Source: Methylobrevis pamukkalensis | GTDB taxonomy: Bacteria; Pseudomonadota; Alphaproteobacteria; Rhizobiales; Pleomorphomonadaceae | Assembly: GCF_001720135.1 (NCBI RefSeq) | Contig: NZ_MCRJ01000017.1 | Span: 1-46,779 of the forward strand | Length of the DNA stretch: 46,779 nucleotides | Reading direction: 5' to 3' | Notes under the pieces: generated by a model | Database searches by the model: none | What the model saw: the letters and a program-made list of their open reading frames with translations, nothing else | What the model was told of the DNA's origin: nothing | Made by a program: the position numbers and the translations under genes | In this document: piece by piece, positions 18,856-26,861 of the stretch | Position numbering within the stretch: position 1 is the stretch's first letter | Layout: every line of letters begins with the position of its first letter

Positions 18856-20199
18856 ATGAGCGAACTCTCCGACATCACCGCCCTCGAAGACGCCGCCCGG
18901 CGGCTGGTGGAGGCTGCGCTGAAGGCCGGAGCCGACGCGGCCGACGCCGTCGCCGTGCGCGGCGCCTCGCTCTCGGTCGACGTGCGGCTCGGGGCGCTGG
19001 AGGATTCGACCCGGTCCGAGGCCGAGGACTTCGGCCTGCGCGTCTTCGTCGGCCAGAAGGTCGCGACCGTCTCGGCCAACACCCTTGCCGCGATCGACCG
19101 CCTTGCCGAACGCGCCGTCGCCATGGCCGGCGTGGCGCCGCCCGATCCCTGGGCCGGCCTCGCCGATCCGGACCGCCTCGCCCGCGAGCGTCCCGACCTC
19201 GATCTCTACGACCCGGCCACCCTTGACGCCGACGCCCTGACCGACGCCGCGCGGGCGGTGGAAGATGCCGCGCGCGGCGTTCCGGGCGTCACCAATTCGG
19301 GCGGCGCCTCGGCCTGGTGGAGCCAGAGCGCGGTGGCGCTCGCCACCTCGGGCGGCTTCACCGGCGGCTACCGCGTCTCGCGCCACGGCCGCTCCGTCTC
19401 GGTCATTGCCGGCGAGGGCACCGGCATGGAGCGCGACTACGAGGGCTGCGGGCGCAACCATCTCGTCGACCTCGATCCCCACGAGCTGATCGGCCGCAAG
19501 GCCGGCGAGCGGGTGGTGCGCCGGATCGGCCCGCGCCAGGTGCCGACCTGCACGGCAACCGTGGTCTACGATCCGCGGGTGGCGACCAGCCTGCTCGGGG
19601 CGCTGTCGGGCGCGATCAACGGGACGGCGATCGCCCGCGGCACCAGCTTCCTCAAATCCAAGCTCGGGGCGCAGCTGTTCGCGCCGGGCATCCGCATCAC
19701 CGACGACCCGCGCCGGATGCGCGGCCCGGGCTCCCGCCCCTTCGACGGCGAGGGCGTGACGGCCGAGCCCTTCGACATCATCGCCGACGGCGTGCTGACC
19801 ACCTGGCTGCTCGACAGCGCCACGGCCCGCGAGCTCGGCCTTGCCACCAACGGCCGTGCGGCGCGCGGCACCGGCTCGCCGGGACCCTCGTCCACCAATC
19901 TCCTGCTGCATCCGGGCGAAAAGTCGCCGGCCGAGCTGATCCGCGACATCGGCACCGGCCTCTATGTCACCGAGTTCATCGGCCACGGCGTCAACGGCAT
20001 CACCGGCGACTACAGCCGGGGGGCTGCCGGCTGGTGGATCGAGAACGGCGAACTCGCCTTCCCGGTCAGCGAGGTCACGGTTGCCGGCAATCTCGTCGAC
20101 ATGTTCGCCCGGCTGATCCCCGCCAACGACATCGAATACCGCTCCGCCTATGTCGCCCCCACCGTTGCCATCGAGGGGCTGACCATTGCCGGAAGCTGA
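18856..20199 (+). CDS. tldE: TldE/PmbA-type peptidase subunit
   Basis: A 447-residue member of the PmbA/TldE half of the TldD/TldE metallopeptidase, a cytosolic heterodimer that trims modified or leader-bearing peptides (microcin B17 in E. coli). The conserved SDFGLRVFVGQKVATVSANT-like region is seen as EDFGLRVFVGQKVATVS near residues 57-72. The C-terminal ENGELAFPVSEVTVAGNLVDMF motif is diagnostic for the family. As expected for TldE it lacks the HExxxH zinc motif, which is on TldD (28827-30251). It is the first gene of a run into the lipid A genes; its stop overlaps the next start by 14 nt. Confidence 0.92.
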   Translation: MSELSDITALEDAARRLVEAALKAGADAADAVAVRGASLSVDVRLGALEDSTRSEAEDFGLRVFVGQKVATVSANTLAAIDRLAERAVAMAGVAPPDPWAGLADPDRLARERPDLDLYDPATLDADALTDAARAVEDAARGVPGVTNSGGASAWWSQSAVALATSGGFTGGYRVSRHGRSVSVIAGEGTGMERDYEGCGRNHLVDLDPHELIGRKAGERVVRRIGPRQVPTCTATVVYDPRVATSLLGALSGAINGTAIARGTSFLKSKLGAQLFAPGIRITDDPRRMRGPGSRPFDGEGVTAEPFDIIADGVLTTWLLDSATARELGLATNGRAARGTGSPGPSSTNLLLHPGEKSPAELIRDIGTGLYVTEFIGHGVNGITGDYSRGAAGWWIENGELAFPVSEVTVAGNLVDMFARLIPANDIEYRSAYVAPTVAIEGLTIAGS

Positions 20200-21016
20200 C
20201 GTCGGGCTCATCGCCGACCTCGACCACCTCGCCGGCGTCGCCCGCCGCGCCGGCTCCATTGCGCTCGAGTATTTCGGCCGCGATCCCGAGGTCTGGCACA
20301 AGGCGAACAATTCGCCGGTCAGCGTCGCCGACCTGGCGGTCGACACCTTCCTGAAGGAGCGGCTGACCGGCTGGCGGCCGGACTACGGCTGGCTGTCGGA
20401 GGAGACCGAGGACGACGACCGCCGCATCGGCCGCGACCGGGTGTTCGTGGTCGATCCGATCGACGGCACGCGCGGCTTCCTCGCCGGCACCGACGAGTGG
20501 ACCGTGTCGCTGGCGATCGTCGAGGCCGGCCGGCCGGTGGTCGGGGTCGTCTACCGCCCCGTCACGGGCACGCTGTTTGCCGCGGCCACGGGTCTCGGCG
20601 CCCGGCGCGACGGACGGCTGATCCAGGTCGGCGCGCGCGAGACGCTCGGAGGCGCCTCCGTCGCCGGTCCGCCGGCGATGCTGCGCACCATCGCCGCGCA
20701 TGTGGAGGGCATGGGCGAGACGAAGATGTCGAGCCGCTACATTTCCTCGCTGGCGCTCCGCATCGCGCTGGTGGCGAGCGGCGAACTCGACATGGCGGTC
20801 GCCAAGAAGAATGCCCACGACTGGGATCTTGCCGCCGCCGACCTGATCCTCGGCGAAGCCGGCGGCGCGCTCGTCGACGAGGACGGCCTCGAACTCGTCT
20901 ACAACCGCGCCGATCCGGTCCATCCGGCGCTCGTTGCGGCGACACGTCCCGTGGCGGCGCTCGTGTGGCCTCTTGTCCGCCGCCAGAGCACCGGCGAGAA
21001 TGCCCCCGCCTACTGA
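20186..21016 (+). CDS. Inositol monophosphatase-family 3'(2'),5'-bisphosphate phosphatase (CysQ-like)
   Basis: A 276-residue Mg-dependent, Li-sensitive phosphatase family enzyme. Metal-binding motifs are intact: SEET (71-74), DPIDGTRGF (90-98) and HDWDLAAADL (211-220). Family members hydrolyse 3'-phosphoadenosine 5'-phosphate or inositol phosphates; CysQ-type activity is the best guess. The start is a TTG at 20186 inside the end of tldE; no ATG is available before the conserved N-terminal helix. Its fixed position next to DUF4170 and the lipid A genes in Hyphomicrobiales suggests a link to envelope synthesis, which is inference. Confidence 0.88.
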   Translation: MPEADVGLIADLDHLAGVARRAGSIALEYFGRDPEVWHKANNSPVSVADLAVDTFLKERLTGWRPDYGWLSEETEDDDRRIGRDRVFVVDPIDGTRGFLAGTDEWTVSLAIVEAGRPVVGVVYRPVTGTLFAAATGLGARRDGRLIQVGARETLGGASVAGPPAMLRTIAAHVEGMGETKMSSRYISSLALRIALVASGELDMAVAKKNAHDWDLAAADLILGEAGGALVDEDGLELVYNRADPVHPALVAATRPVAALVWPLVRRQSTGENAPAY

Positions 21017-21070
21017 TCCGCCGCCCGATCCTGCCTGCGGCCGATCCTGCGTCCAGAGGACCGCCCACCG

Positions 21071-21301
21071 ATGACCGAAACGATCCCGCCCCGGCAACTT
21101 CTCCACCTGGTGTTCGGCGGAGAGCTGACCTCCCTCGACGGCGTGGAATTCCAGGATCTCGACGCTCTCGACATCGTCGGCATCTATCCCAACTATGCCG
21201 CCGCCTACGACGCCTGGCGCGCCAAGGCGCAGGCGACCGTCGACAACGCGCAGATGCGCTACTTCATCGTCCATCTGCACCGGCTGCTCGATCCGGCCTG
21301 A
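21071..21301 (+). CDS. DUF4170 family small protein
   Basis: A 76-residue acidic protein recognised as DUF4170. It has no membrane segment or signal peptide. The conserved parts are LLHLVFGGEL (10-19), the DLDALDIVGIYPNYAAAYDAW core (about 28-49) and YFIVHLHRLLDP at the C-terminus, where a helix probably packs back onto the sheet. An AGAGGA ribosome binding site precedes the ATG. It lies between the CysQ-like gene and the ABC exporter gene, an order kept in many rhizobia. No function is known to me. Confidence 0.88.
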   Translation: MTETIPPRQLLHLVFGGELTSLDGVEFQDLDALDIVGIYPNYAAAYDAWRAKAQATVDNAQMRYFIVHLHRLLDPA

Positions 21302-21505
21302 CTCCTCCGCGCGGGGTGCAAACGGAAATTTGAGCCCCCGCCGCGTTTTCCCAGCCCTGTTTGAGGTGACGCGCGCGCGGCGCTGCGCTAAACCGTCGCC
21401 ATCGGAACCGGACGACCCGGCCGGCCGCCGCGCGCGGCCGGAGCGTCCGTGACCGTCGGCGGCCGACCGGTCGTCGCTTGCGAGGTGCTCGGCAGTGCAG
21501 GACGG

Positions 21506-23365
21506 ATGACCGCGACGATCGAACCCATCGACAGGACGCCGCGGTCCGGCTGGCAGGATGCGGGGGACGCCTACGACGGGCGCACCATCGTCCGGCGCAT
21601 CTTCCGCGACTATCTGCGGCCGCGCCTGCGCCTGATCGCGGCCTCGATCACGTCCATGGTCTTCGTTGCCGCCACCACCGGCGCGCTGCCCTTCCTGCTG
21701 CAGACCGCCGCCGACCGGATCTTCATCGGCAAGGAAACGGCGCTGCTGTGGATGCTGCCGCTCGCGATCATCGTCGTGATGGCGCTTCGCTCGCTCGCGG
21801 AATATTTCGGCCGGATCATGGAGGCGACCATCGGCAACGGCGTGGTCGCGGACCTGCGCCGCGCGCTGTTCGCCCGGCTGGTCTCGGCCGATCTCGGCTT
21901 TCTCCAGCGCACCCATTCCGCCGCCTTCGTCTCGGTCTTCGCCAACGACACGCAGATCGTCAACAACGCCGCCGCCCAGACCCTGAGCGCGCTGATCAAG
22001 AACACGCTGCAGGCGATCGCGCTGATCATCGCCATGATGGTGATGGACCCGGTGCTCGGCACGCTGGTGCTCGTCGCCCTGCCGGTGGCGGTGATGCTGC
22101 TCGGCCGGCAGCGCAAGCGGATGCGCTCGTCCGTCGACCGCACCCTGCGCGGCGCCGGCGATCTCTCGTCGCTGGTGTCGCAGACGCTGACCGGCGTGCG
22201 CGTCGTCAAGGCCTACGACCAGGAGCGCGCCGAGGGCATCCGCGCCGACCACGTGATCGACGCGACCCTCGAAGCCAACATGCAGACCGCGCGGGCGCGG
22301 GCGGCAACCGGGCCGGTCACCGAGGGCCTGTCGGGCCTCGGCTTTGCCGCGGCGATCTTCTACGGTGGCTGGCAGGGCATCTACGGCGACCTGACGCTCG
22401 GCGCCTTCATGGGCTTCATGGCGGCGGCCATGCTCGTCTACCAGCCGCTCAAGCAGATCGCGACGCTGCAGAACGCGCTGCTGGAGGGCACGATCGCCGC
22501 CAAGCGGGTGTTCGCGATCCTCGACGAGCCGCGCCGGGTCGTCGACCGGCCGGACGCGCGCGATCTCGCCGTCAGCGGCGGCGGCATCCGCTTCGAGGAC
22601 GTGAGCTTTTCCTACGACGGCAACCAGCCGGTGATCGCCGGGATCACGGTGGACATTCCCGCCGGGCGCAAGGTGGCGCTGGTCGGCCCGTCCGGATCGG
22701 GCAAGTCGACCTTCCTCAACCTCGTGCTGCGCTTCTATGATCCGGACGGTGGCCGCATCCTGATCGACGGGCAGGACCTGCGCGACGTCACGCTCGCCTC
22801 GGTGCGCCGGGCGTCCGCGCTGCTCACCCAGGATCCGGTGCTGTTCGACGACACGGTGGCGGCCAACATCGCCTACGGCAGCCCGGGCGCCTCGCGCGAG
22901 GCGGTGATCGAGGCGGCGCGCGGCGCCGACGCCGACGGCTTCATTTCCGCCATGCCGCAGGGCTACGACACGCCGGTCGGCGAGGCCGGCGGGCTGCTGT
23001 CGGGCGGCCAGAAGCAGCGGATCGCCTTTGCGCGGGCGATGCTGCGCGGCGCCCCGATCCTGCTGCTCGACGAGCCGACCAGCGCGCTGGACGCCAATGC
23101 CGAGGCGCGGGTGCAGGCCACCCTCGGCACCCTGTTCGAAGGGCGTACCGTGCTGATGATCGCCCACCGGCTGTCGACGGTGAAGAAGGCGGACCTCATC
23201 CTCGTCTTCGACGACGGACGCATCGTCGAGACCGGCACCCACGAGGAACTGGTGGCGCGCGGTGGGCTCTACGAGCGCCTGCACCGCACCCAGCTTGCCG
23301 GCGGCAGCGACACCGGCGAGATCGCCGTTGATCCTGCCAGCGGCGGGGTGCCGGAACAGATCTAG
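21506..23365 (+). CDS. MsbA-like ABC exporter (fused permease-ATPase)
   Basis: A 619-residue half-transporter of the ABCB/MsbA type: six membrane helices (about 30-320) followed by an ATPase. Walker A GPSGSGKST is at 394-402, the signature LSGGQ at 498-502, and Walker B ILLLDEPTSALD follows, with the H-loop in AHRLSTV. MsbA flips lipid A-core across the inner membrane; the position directly before a DUF374 acyltransferase, waaA and lpxK makes that the likeliest role. An in-frame GTG at 21449 could add 19 residues; the ATG at 21506 was preferred because MTATIEPID resembles a natural start, but the choice is uncertain. General peptide or drug export cannot be excluded. Confidence 0.87.
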   Translation: MTATIEPIDRTPRSGWQDAGDAYDGRTIVRRIFRDYLRPRLRLIAASITSMVFVAATTGALPFLLQTAADRIFIGKETALLWMLPLAIIVVMALRSLAEYFGRIMEATIGNGVVADLRRALFARLVSADLGFLQRTHSAAFVSVFANDTQIVNNAAAQTLSALIKNTLQAIALIIAMMVMDPVLGTLVLVALPVAVMLLGRQRKRMRSSVDRTLRGAGDLSSLVSQTLTGVRVVKAYDQERAEGIRADHVIDATLEANMQTARARAATGPVTEGLSGLGFAAAIFYGGWQGIYGDLTLGAFMGFMAAAMLVYQPLKQIATLQNALLEGTIAAKRVFAILDEPRRVVDRPDARDLAVSGGGIRFEDVSFSYDGNQPVIAGITVDIPAGRKVALVGPSGSGKSTFLNLVLRFYDPDGGRILIDGQDLRDVTLASVRRASALLTQDPVLFDDTVAANIAYGSPGASREAVIEAARGADADGFISAMPQGYDTPVGEAGGLLSGGQKQRIAFARAMLRGAPILLLDEPTSALDANAEARVQATLGTLFEGRTVLMIAHRLSTVKKADLILVFDDGRIVETGTHEELVARGGLYERLHRTQLAGGSDTGEIAVDPASGGVPEQI

Positions 23366-23478
23366 CCGGAGAGGTGGAGCGGACCCGGATCCGGTACACC
23401 GGATCTGGCAGACCAATGCGAGACGGAGGCTGGGCGCGCCGGCGCCCGGACGGGAACGCGGAAGGGGAACGAGGGTCG

Positions 23479-24183
23479 ATGGGGCGTCGTCTGAAGTCGC
23501 TGTCACGGTCGGGTCCGGTGCAGACGATCCTCGGGTCGCTGCTCGCCGCCTATCTGCGCTTCGTTCACGCCACCAGCCGGATCGTCCATTTCGATCCCGA
23601 CCTTGCCCAGCTGGTGCGGCCGGACCATCCCTCGATCGTCGCCCTGTGGCATGGCCAGCATTTCATGGTGCCGCTGGTCCGCCCGAAGGACGTGCCCTTC
23701 GCCGTGCTGATGGCCGCCCATGCGGATGCCGAGATGAACGCGATCGCCATCCACCGCCTCGGCCTCTCGACCATCCGCGCCTCGGGCGCCCACAAGTCCG
23801 AGGACGTCCGCCGCAAGAAGGGCGCGCAGGGCTTCATCCAGATGCTGAAGGCGCTGCGCGACGGCACCTCGATCGCGATGACAGCCGACGTGCCGAAGGG
23901 CCCGGCGAAGATCGCCGGCCGCGGCGTGATCCTGCTCGCCCGCCATTCCGGCCGGCCGATCCTGCCGCTCGCCTATGCCTCCAGCCGGCGCATGAATTTC
24001 GACAGCTGGGACAAGGCGTCGTTCAACCTGCCGTTCAGCCGCGCCGCCATCGTCAGCGAGCCGGCGATCTTCGTTCCGCCCGAAACGTCGGATGAAGGTA
24101 TCGAGCAGTTTCGCCAGCTTCTGACCGACAGCCTGAACGCGGCGACGCGGCGCGCCTACCAGATCGTGGACCACGGGGCATGA
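23479..24183 (+). CDS. DUF374 lysophospholipid acyltransferase family protein
   Basis: A 234-residue DUF374 protein related to LpxL/PlsC-like acyltransferases. The core is SIVALWHGQHFMVPL (about 52-66), the conserved HKSEDVRRKKGAQGF segment, and MTADVPKGPAKIAGRGVILLA, where an Asp-containing loop replaces the second PlsC motif. A weak hydrophobic segment near residues 12-30 may anchor it to the inner membrane. The ATG at 23479 follows a GGGG/GAGGG ribosome binding site. It overlaps waaA by four bases. An acyl-transfer step on lipid A or its precursor is inferred from the family and from waaA and lpxK next door. Confidence 0.87.
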   Translation: MGRRLKSLSRSGPVQTILGSLLAAYLRFVHATSRIVHFDPDLAQLVRPDHPSIVALWHGQHFMVPLVRPKDVPFAVLMAAHADAEMNAIAIHRLGLSTIRASGAHKSEDVRRKKGAQGFIQMLKALRDGTSIAMTADVPKGPAKIAGRGVILLARHSGRPILPLAYASSRRMNFDSWDKASFNLPFSRAAIVSEPAIFVPPETSDEGIEQFRQLLTDSLNAATRRAYQIVDHGA

Positions 24184-25502
24184 AGGACAGCGGCGAATTC
24201 CTGATCCGGAGCTATGTGGGGGCAACGCGGGTTGCCCGGCCGCTGGTGCGTGGCCTCGTCCACTGGCGGCGGATCAAGGGAAAGGAGCATGAGGAGCGCT
24301 GGCGCGAGCGCCTCGGCGAGGCGAGCCTGCCGACGCCGGCAGCCCCGGTGGTATGGGTCCATGCCGCCAGCGTCGGCGAGACGGTGGCGGTGATGCCCCT
24401 GATCTACAGGATCGCCGCGACCGGGGTCGGCGTGGTGCTGACCACGGTGACGCTCGCCTCCGCGACGCTGGTCGCCGGCCGCCTGCCGCGCGGCGTCTGC
24501 CACCAGTTCGTTCCGCTCGACATCGCGCCCTATGTCGACCGCTTCCTCGCCACCTGGGATCCACAGCTGGCGATCTTCGTCGAATCGGAGATCTGGCCGG
24601 TGACGATCGCGCGGCTCGACGCGCGCAACGTGCCGCTGGTCGTGTGCAACGCGCGCATGTCGCCGCGCTCCTTTGCCGGCTGGCGCCGCTGGCCGGCGCT
24701 CTCCCACGCCGTCTTCTCGCGCATCCGCCACTGCCTCGCCCAGAGCGACGCCGACGCCGACCGTTTCCGCCAGCTGGGCGCGCCGCGCGTCAGCACCATC
24801 GGCAACATCAAGTTCGACGCGCCGGTGCCGGAGGCCTCACGCACCGTGGCCGAGGCGCTCAGTGCCTCGATCGACGGACGGCCGGTGTTTCTCGCCGCCA
24901 GCACCCATCCCGGCGAGGAAGACATCGTCCTCGACGCCTTCACGCGCGCGCTGTCGCGCAACGCCGACCTCCTGCTGATCCTCGCCCCGCGCCATCCGGC
25001 CCGCGGTCCTGATGTGGCGGGGCTGGCCAGCGGACACGGCCTGCGCACGGCGCTGCGCTCGATCGGCGCGCTGCCCGAGCGCGGCACGCAGGTCTATGTC
25101 GCCGACACGGTGGGCGAACTCGGCACGCTCTACCGGCTGGCCAGGGTCGCCTTCATCGGCGGATCGCTCAATCCGCGGATCGGCGGCCACAACCCGATCG
25201 AACCGGGCGGCCTCGGCACGGCGGTGGTCGCCGGTCCCAACGTCGGCAACTGGTCGGAGATCTACGAGGCGCTGAAGGCGGAGAGTGCCCTGACCGAGGT
25301 GCGCGACGCGACCGAACTGTTCGACGCGGTCGACCGGCTGGTCAATCTCGACAACACCCGCCAGCGCCAGGCCGAGGCGGCGCGCCGGGTGGTGGCACGC
25401 TTCAGCGGCGCGCTCGCCCGCACCCAAGCGGCGATCGACCCGCTGATCGACCCGCTGATCGTCAGCGCGCGCCTTGCCCGGCGGATGCCGGGGCCGGCCT
25501 GA
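24180..25502 (+). CDS. waaA: 3-deoxy-D-manno-octulosonic acid transferase WaaA (KdtA)
   Basis: A 440-residue GT30 glycosyltransferase that adds Kdo to lipid IVA at the inner face of the inner membrane. The motifs VHAASVGE (about 59-66), FVESEIWP, GNIKFD and GGHNPIEPGGLG are all present. An N-terminal hydrophobic helix serves as anchor. The ATG overlaps the previous stop (ATGA) and its own stop shares a base with lpxK, giving a tightly coupled operon. Near the C-terminus the 12-mer ATCGACCCGCTG is repeated in tandem (25434-25457), encoding IDPLIDPL. Confidence 0.95.
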   Translation: MKDSGEFLIRSYVGATRVARPLVRGLVHWRRIKGKEHEERWRERLGEASLPTPAAPVVWVHAASVGETVAVMPLIYRIAATGVGVVLTTVTLASATLVAGRLPRGVCHQFVPLDIAPYVDRFLATWDPQLAIFVESEIWPVTIARLDARNVPLVVCNARMSPRSFAGWRRWPALSHAVFSRIRHCLAQSDADADRFRQLGAPRVSTIGNIKFDAPVPEASRTVAEALSASIDGRPVFLAASTHPGEEDIVLDAFTRALSRNADLLLILAPRHPARGPDVAGLASGHGLRTALRSIGALPERGTQVYVADTVGELGTLYRLARVAFIGGSLNPRIGGHNPIEPGGLGTAVVAGPNVGNWSEIYEALKAESALTEVRDATELFDAVDRLVNLDNTRQRQAEAARRVVARFSGALARTQAAIDPLIDPLIVSARLARRMPGPA

Positions 25503-26494
25503 TGCGCGCGCCCGCCTTCTGGTGGCAACCGCCGGGCCTTGTCGCCAGGCTGCTGGCGCCGGTCGCCGCCCTCTGGGGCGGGCTCGCCGCGCGGCGGATG
25601 GGCCAGCCCGGCCGGCGCCTGCCGGTGCCGGTGATCTGCATCGGCAATTTCGTGGCCGGCGGCGCCGGCAAGACGCCGACGGCGATTGCCGTTGCAGGGC
25701 TTGCCCGCCAGGCCGGGCACCATCCGGTCTTCCTCACCCGGGGCTACGGCGGACGGCTCGAAGGGCCGATCCGCGTCGATCCGGCGATCCACGGCGCTGC
25801 GGATGTCGGCGACGAGCCGCTGCTGCTCGCCCGCCACGGACCGGTGATTCTCGCCCGCCGCCGCGCCGAGGCCGCCGATCTCGTGGCCGCCGCGGGTGCG
25901 AGCCTCGTCGTCATGGACGATGGCTTCCAGAATCCGTCGGTGGACAAGGACCTTTCGCTCGTCGTTGTCGACGCCGGCCGGGGGCTTGGCAACGGACGGG
26001 TAATCCCGGCCGGGCCGCTGCGCGCGCCGCTCGGCCTGCAGGCCGCCAAGGCCGATGCCGTGGTGCTGGTGGGGGAGGGGGCGCCGGGGCAAGCTGCCGC
26101 CGGGCAGCTTGCCGCGATGGATTGCCGGGTCTTGCGGGCGCGGCTCGTGTTCGGCGAAGGCCTGCCGGCGGCAGGCATCCCGCTCGTGGCGTTCGCCGGC
26201 ATCGGCGATCCGGAAAAATTCTTCGGCCAGTTGCGCGGCGAGGGTCACGTCCTGGCCGCCGCCGTTGCCTTTCCCGACCATCACGTCTTCACCGACGCCG
26301 AGGCGGCAGGCCTGATCGGGACCGCGTGCAAGGCGGGTGCGCAACTGGTGACGACGGAGAAGGATCACCTGCGCCTTGCCGGTGCGGCGGGGCGTTGCGC
26401 CGAACTCCATGCCGCGGCGCGCCCAATTCCGGTGAGGCTGGTGTTCGACGATCCGGCGGCCGTGTCCGGCCTTCTCGCAGGCCTGGGAGCATAA
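25502..26494 (+). CDS. lpxK: Tetraacyldisaccharide 4'-kinase LpxK
   Basis: A 330-residue membrane-associated P-loop kinase that phosphorylates the 4'-position of the lipid A disaccharide, producing lipid IVA, the acceptor for WaaA. The Walker A-type loop GGAGKTPT is at residues 53-60, then TRGYGG, VVMDDGFQN and the C-terminal TEKDHLRL. Length is typical. The start overlaps the waaA stop by one base. The gene order (transferase before kinase) is the common rhizobial one. It converges with the DUF2093 gene across 9 nt. Confidence 0.95.
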   Translation: MRAPAFWWQPPGLVARLLAPVAALWGGLAARRMGQPGRRLPVPVICIGNFVAGGAGKTPTAIAVAGLARQAGHHPVFLTRGYGGRLEGPIRVDPAIHGAADVGDEPLLLARHGPVILARRRAEAADLVAAAGASLVVMDDGFQNPSVDKDLSLVVVDAGRGLGNGRVIPAGPLRAPLGLQAAKADAVVLVGEGAPGQAAAGQLAAMDCRVLRARLVFGEGLPAAGIPLVAFAGIGDPEKFFGQLRGEGHVLAAAVAFPDHHVFTDAEAAGLIGTACKAGAQLVTTEKDHLRLAGAAGRCAELHAAARPIPVRLVFDDPAAVSGLLAGLGA

Positions 26495-26503
26495 GGTCCG
26501 GCG

Positions 26504-26731
26504 TCAGCGCCGGCCGTGCGCCCGCTGCTCGGCTTCCAGCGAGGCGGCCGCATCGACATAGGCTTCCTGGCGGGCGACGCTCCAGTATTTGAGGTCGTGG
26601 GGCAGGAGGATGGTCTGGCCGGTGATGGCGCAGCGCACGAAGCTGCCGGACTTGACCACCTGGAAGTCCCCGTCGAGATATTCGATCACGGCCTCGCCGC
26701 CGCCCCGTCCGGGAAATTCCACCCTGTTCAT
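26504..26731 (-). CDS. DUF2093 family protein
   Basis: A 75-residue protein recognised as DUF2093. Conserved parts are a Gly-rich start, AVIEYLDGDFQVVKSGSFVRCAITGQ (about 14-39) and ILLPHDLKYWSVARQEAYVDAAAS. The single Cys in RCAITG is a candidate functional residue. It has no membrane segment. The ATG at 26731 was preferred to 26833 because homology begins at MNRVEF and the upstream extension is unlike protein. It is regularly found beside lpxK in Hyphomicrobiales, usually on the opposite strand as here. No function is known to me. Confidence 0.88.
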   Translation of the reverse strand: MNRVEFPGRGGGEAVIEYLDGDFQVVKSGSFVRCAITGQTILLPHDLKYWSVARQEAYVDAAASLEAEQRAHGRR

Positions 26732-26861
26732 CGTGAGGTCCTCGGGCGGGTCCTGCCCGCGGTCATCTGGGGGCGGTCCGTGCGGAGCGCCTGCTGTCCG
26801 GGCAAATCTGGCGTATCGGCCGGAGCGTTTCAAGTCGGGGTTCGCGCGCAGCGGCGCGGCG

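Noticed and set aside
20075..23506. An 1143-codon minus-strand open frame
   Set aside because: It is antisense to tldE, the CysQ-like gene, DUF4170 and the ABC exporter, with the His/Arg/Asp-rich composition typical of GC-rich shadows.
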